Positions 61,873 through 64,000 of a stretch of DNA of 64,000 nt are shown piece by piece. The position numbers and the translations under genes are program-made. The stretch is from contig OY829326.1 in NCBI GenBank assembly GCA_963691655.1, positions 114,177,388 through 114,241,387 of the forward strand, written 5' to 3'. The first letter of the stretch is position 1. Each line of letters opens with the position of its first letter. The stretch is from Toxonevra muliebris (lineage: Eukaryota; Arthropoda; Insecta; Diptera; Pallopteridae). The notes under the pieces are model-generated. The model was not told the DNA's origin. It saw only the letters and a program-made list of their open reading frames with translations, and searched no databases.

Positions 61873-62552
61873 TAGGGCAGCTAGACGTACTGATTTGATC
61901 AGTACATGTTCTGATTATTTTTTTAAATACTAATTTTTTCAAATCTTGAAATCAGTACGAAATTGTACTGATTTCTGTATTTTGTACTGATTTTTTCAAA
62001 ATAATATCTTAAGAATTTTTGTGATTAACCTTAATGGTCTTACTGTTTTTGCAAACATTCTCACCCTGTTTGTTTCTTTTTCTGATTGCTCATGAAATAA
62101 AATACATACGCATTGCTACTATCGAGAGGAGAAAAGCAATATTTGCTTGAAGAAAAGTGGGTTAACGTAAGTTTTTAAATGAATGAAAGAATTTGTTATT
62201 AATTGAATTTTATTACACTATGCAACAATTTTAGGGTAGTGGAATCCAACGGAGAAGCAACAAACACAGGTCGATAGTACTGGTCTAGAGTAACAAAACC
62301 CTAAGAGGGTTTTAAAAAATTAGCTCCCTTTTAAATGTTATAGCCTTTCAAAGTTAAGCTGTTTTAGTGTATTTTTCATTTCTATTTTCTGTTTATAATA
62401 AAAACAACAATTTGAAAAATGTTTCAGGACGTTTATATCACTATATTACATTGAAATTACTAGGTAATAAAATCATTAAAAACTGTACTGATTTTCACTG
62501 ATTTCCCACGTCTAATATAGTGATTTCGCGGTTCAAAAATCTGGCTACCCTA
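61873..62552. mobile_element. hAT-type element with 8-bp target duplication
   Basis: The left end TAGGGCAGCTAG and the right end, inversely TAGGGTAGCCAG, match at 10 of 12 positions. The octamer GTTAAAAG is repeated exactly on both sides (61865-61872, 62553-62560). Inside, GTACTGATTT words recur near both ends (61890-61995, 62485-62500), probably subterminal repeats. No transposase frame is seen. A truncated Harbinger-type MITE lies inside it at 62216-62400. Confidence 0.85.
62216..62400. mobile_element. Half copy of the Harbinger-type MITE
   Basis: From CACTATGCAACAATTTTAGG to about TTCTGTTTATAATAAAA it matches the left 185 bases of the MITE at 34316-34824 with about ten differences. TTA precedes it. 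The right arm is absent, so the copy is truncated. It is inside the hAT element at 61873-62552. Confidence 0.75.
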
Positions 62553-62560
62553 GTTAAAAG

Positions 62561-63390
62561 TGATGATCAGAAATAAGAGTTTTAAGAAAACTTATATTTT
62601 TTACTTTTAATTTTCTTCAAAATTCAAAAAATAACACATCTATTTCCTTGGAATTTCTTTTATGGAAAAAAGGGGTAGGGAATATTTCCATTTTTGAGGC
62701 TCCAATTATAGGCATGATAATAACGAATCAAAGAATAACGAGATCAAAATCAGTTCAGTAGAACTTGAGATATCATTTGTAGAAAAACGCGTTTAAAGTT
62801 TTTTTTAAATAAATTTAAAACTGAAAAAAATTTTTTTTTTCAAACTACTTTTAGTTAGCCATCCCTGATGGATACTGAAGGTCTCTAAGCTCTGTCAACT
62901 TTTTTTGATGCTCTGATTGGGCGATTTTGACGATTCTGATAAAAAAAAGTAAGCTGATTATTAGGGTGGCCCTTATATTTAAACTTTCTAAATGTTTAGC
63001 TCTCAGACCCCTATCTTGTTTCAATCAATAAAAAAACAATCTGTCCAAAATTTGAGCTCAATCGGACAACTGCGAGGCGGCTCTCATCGACCATGAAGTT
63101 GTACATTGTCGCCCCGAAAGTAATTTTTTCAGATAAATCATTCAGTCATTTTTCTTTGATTTCTTGAACAACATCTTTCCATGAAGAAACGACACCGATA
63201 TGATCAGCCAGAGTTAGATTTAAGAATGATTTATATGTTCAAGATATACTTTTCTCAAGACCAGTTTCAGTTATTTCATAAGGGGAAGAACTCTTAAAAA
63301 GAATTTGTATTTTTCTTGCTAGGGTGTACGTTCGAGCCTGGTTTCTGTCTCTAGATGGAATTAAAGCACCTTATCATTAGTTTTTGTTCC
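62561..63390. other. Noncoding interval
   Basis: TTAGGGTGGCCCTTATATTT near 62965 and CAAAATTTGAGCTCAATCGG near 63048 have the look of dispersed repeats, but no partner end or coding frame was found. Confidence 0.35.
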
Positions 63391-63395
63391 GCTGC

Positions 63396-63790
63396 GGACA
63401 AATTTGTCACCACCTGAAGTACTTTGCTCCCAAACTGAGGTTCTATCACTATTTGATGAAAATGTTCCAAAAAATAAAGTTTAAATTATATTGGAAGCAG
63501 GCTACAAAAAAATCATTTTTCTTCGTTTATAAATATCGAGTTTACGTCTTTCGGAAGTCCTGGTACAAATATTTTATTTGTGAAATTTTCTATCAGCACC
63601 TTCTTTAACAAAGAACTTTCAACATGGAAAGACGATCCAGGCTACAAAAATGGAATTGAAAAACTTGAGAAGAAAGTTGTTGTCGATGACGTTGCAGAAA
63701 AAAATGTGAAACTGGTTCAGGAATACAATAAAATTTTCACAAAAAATTAAGCTGTTTCACAAATCGTGACCGAGGTCCGAAAAAATACCC
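63396..63790 (+). pseudogene. Broken coding frame, probably transposon-derived
   Basis: The best part reads SPGTNILFVKFSISTFFNKELS, then TWKDDPGYKNGIEKLEKKVV, then VDDVAEKNVKLVQEYNKIFT before a stop at 63748. The charged, helical DDVAEKNVKLVQEYN segment resembles the end of an uncharacterised arthropod protein family often found in many copies (NDHAERGVALVQEYN-type). That resemblance is from memory, without a search. Upstream LFDENVPKNKK near 63460 may belong to the same frame after a shift. No domain name can be given, and the host-gene alternative cannot be excluded. Confidence 0.4.
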
Positions 63791-64000
63791 AACCACGAGA
63801 GTGAATTTCGTAGAAATTTTGAATTTCAAATTTAAGTGAACACGAATTTCTTTTTTAACTGATTATAAGTTTGGAGTAGAAGAAGAATATTTGTGTACTA
63901 TAATTATACGTGTTATCTCTGCGGCTTTGCTGTTGTTTTCCCATACAATTATCGCTGCTAGTTATACATAACTAAAAGCAAGTGGCGAATAAAACGCAGC
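63791..64000. other. Window end, noncoding
   Basis: No feature is recognised; a related coding remnant might continue beyond the edge. Confidence 0.3.

Overview
The window looks like repeat-rich, gene-poor noncoding DNA from a higher fly (cyclorrhaphan Diptera). The base composition is AT-rich. There are many ATACATATGTATGT-type stretches, CAG/GTT/GAT triplet runs, and decayed transposable elements of dipteran type. The species cannot be told from the sequence. I found no convincing host protein-coding exon, rRNA or functional tRNA. Most long open frames are chance frames in AT-rich or triplet-rich DNA, or pieces of transposons. The window could be a long intron or an intergenic region.

Layout. 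1-9.2 kb: pieces of non-LTR retrotransposons, namely a CR1/Jockey-like reverse transcriptase at 0.65-1.48 kb and another at 8.4-9.2 kb, and two joined R1/LOA-like pieces with RNase H at 4.56-6.45 kb next to a 186-bp MITE. 11-15 kb: a 151-bp tandem repeat, a foldback MITE, and a TA-flanked element split by a hAT element with an 8-bp target duplication and a transposase relic. 15.08-16.2 kb: a 5'-truncated LINE with an uninterrupted RNase H reading frame. 17.9-21.4 kb: a LINE tail relic, tRNA-like relics, a dispersed LTR-like repeat and another TA-flanked element. 27.8-29.3 kb: a hAT-type element (8-bp target duplication) whose interior is a degenerate 12-bp minisatellite. 33.5-36.7 kb: two related hAT elements in opposite orientation, one carrying a Harbinger-type MITE with a TAA duplication. 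39.4-45.2 kb: an LTR-like repeat, an almost intact Tc1/mariner element broken by one stop codon, an R1/LOA RNase H relic, and a mariner that has lost two of its three catalytic aspartates. 49-53.6 kb: a tRNA-like SINE head, a Tc3-like transposase split by a MITE at its second catalytic residue, and another mariner-like relic. 57.2-58.8 kb: a second 12-bp minisatellite with a higher-order period near 297 bp. 61.87-62.55 kb: a hAT-type element with a nested MITE fragment. 63.4-63.8 kb: a broken coding frame that ends near the window edge.

The genes do not form a pathway. The organising theme is insertion history: elements inside elements, dated relative to one another by target-site duplications. 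Most calls rest on TIR and target-duplication geometry and on recognisable transposase, RT or RNase H motifs read directly. Family names are assigned from general knowledge, without any search.
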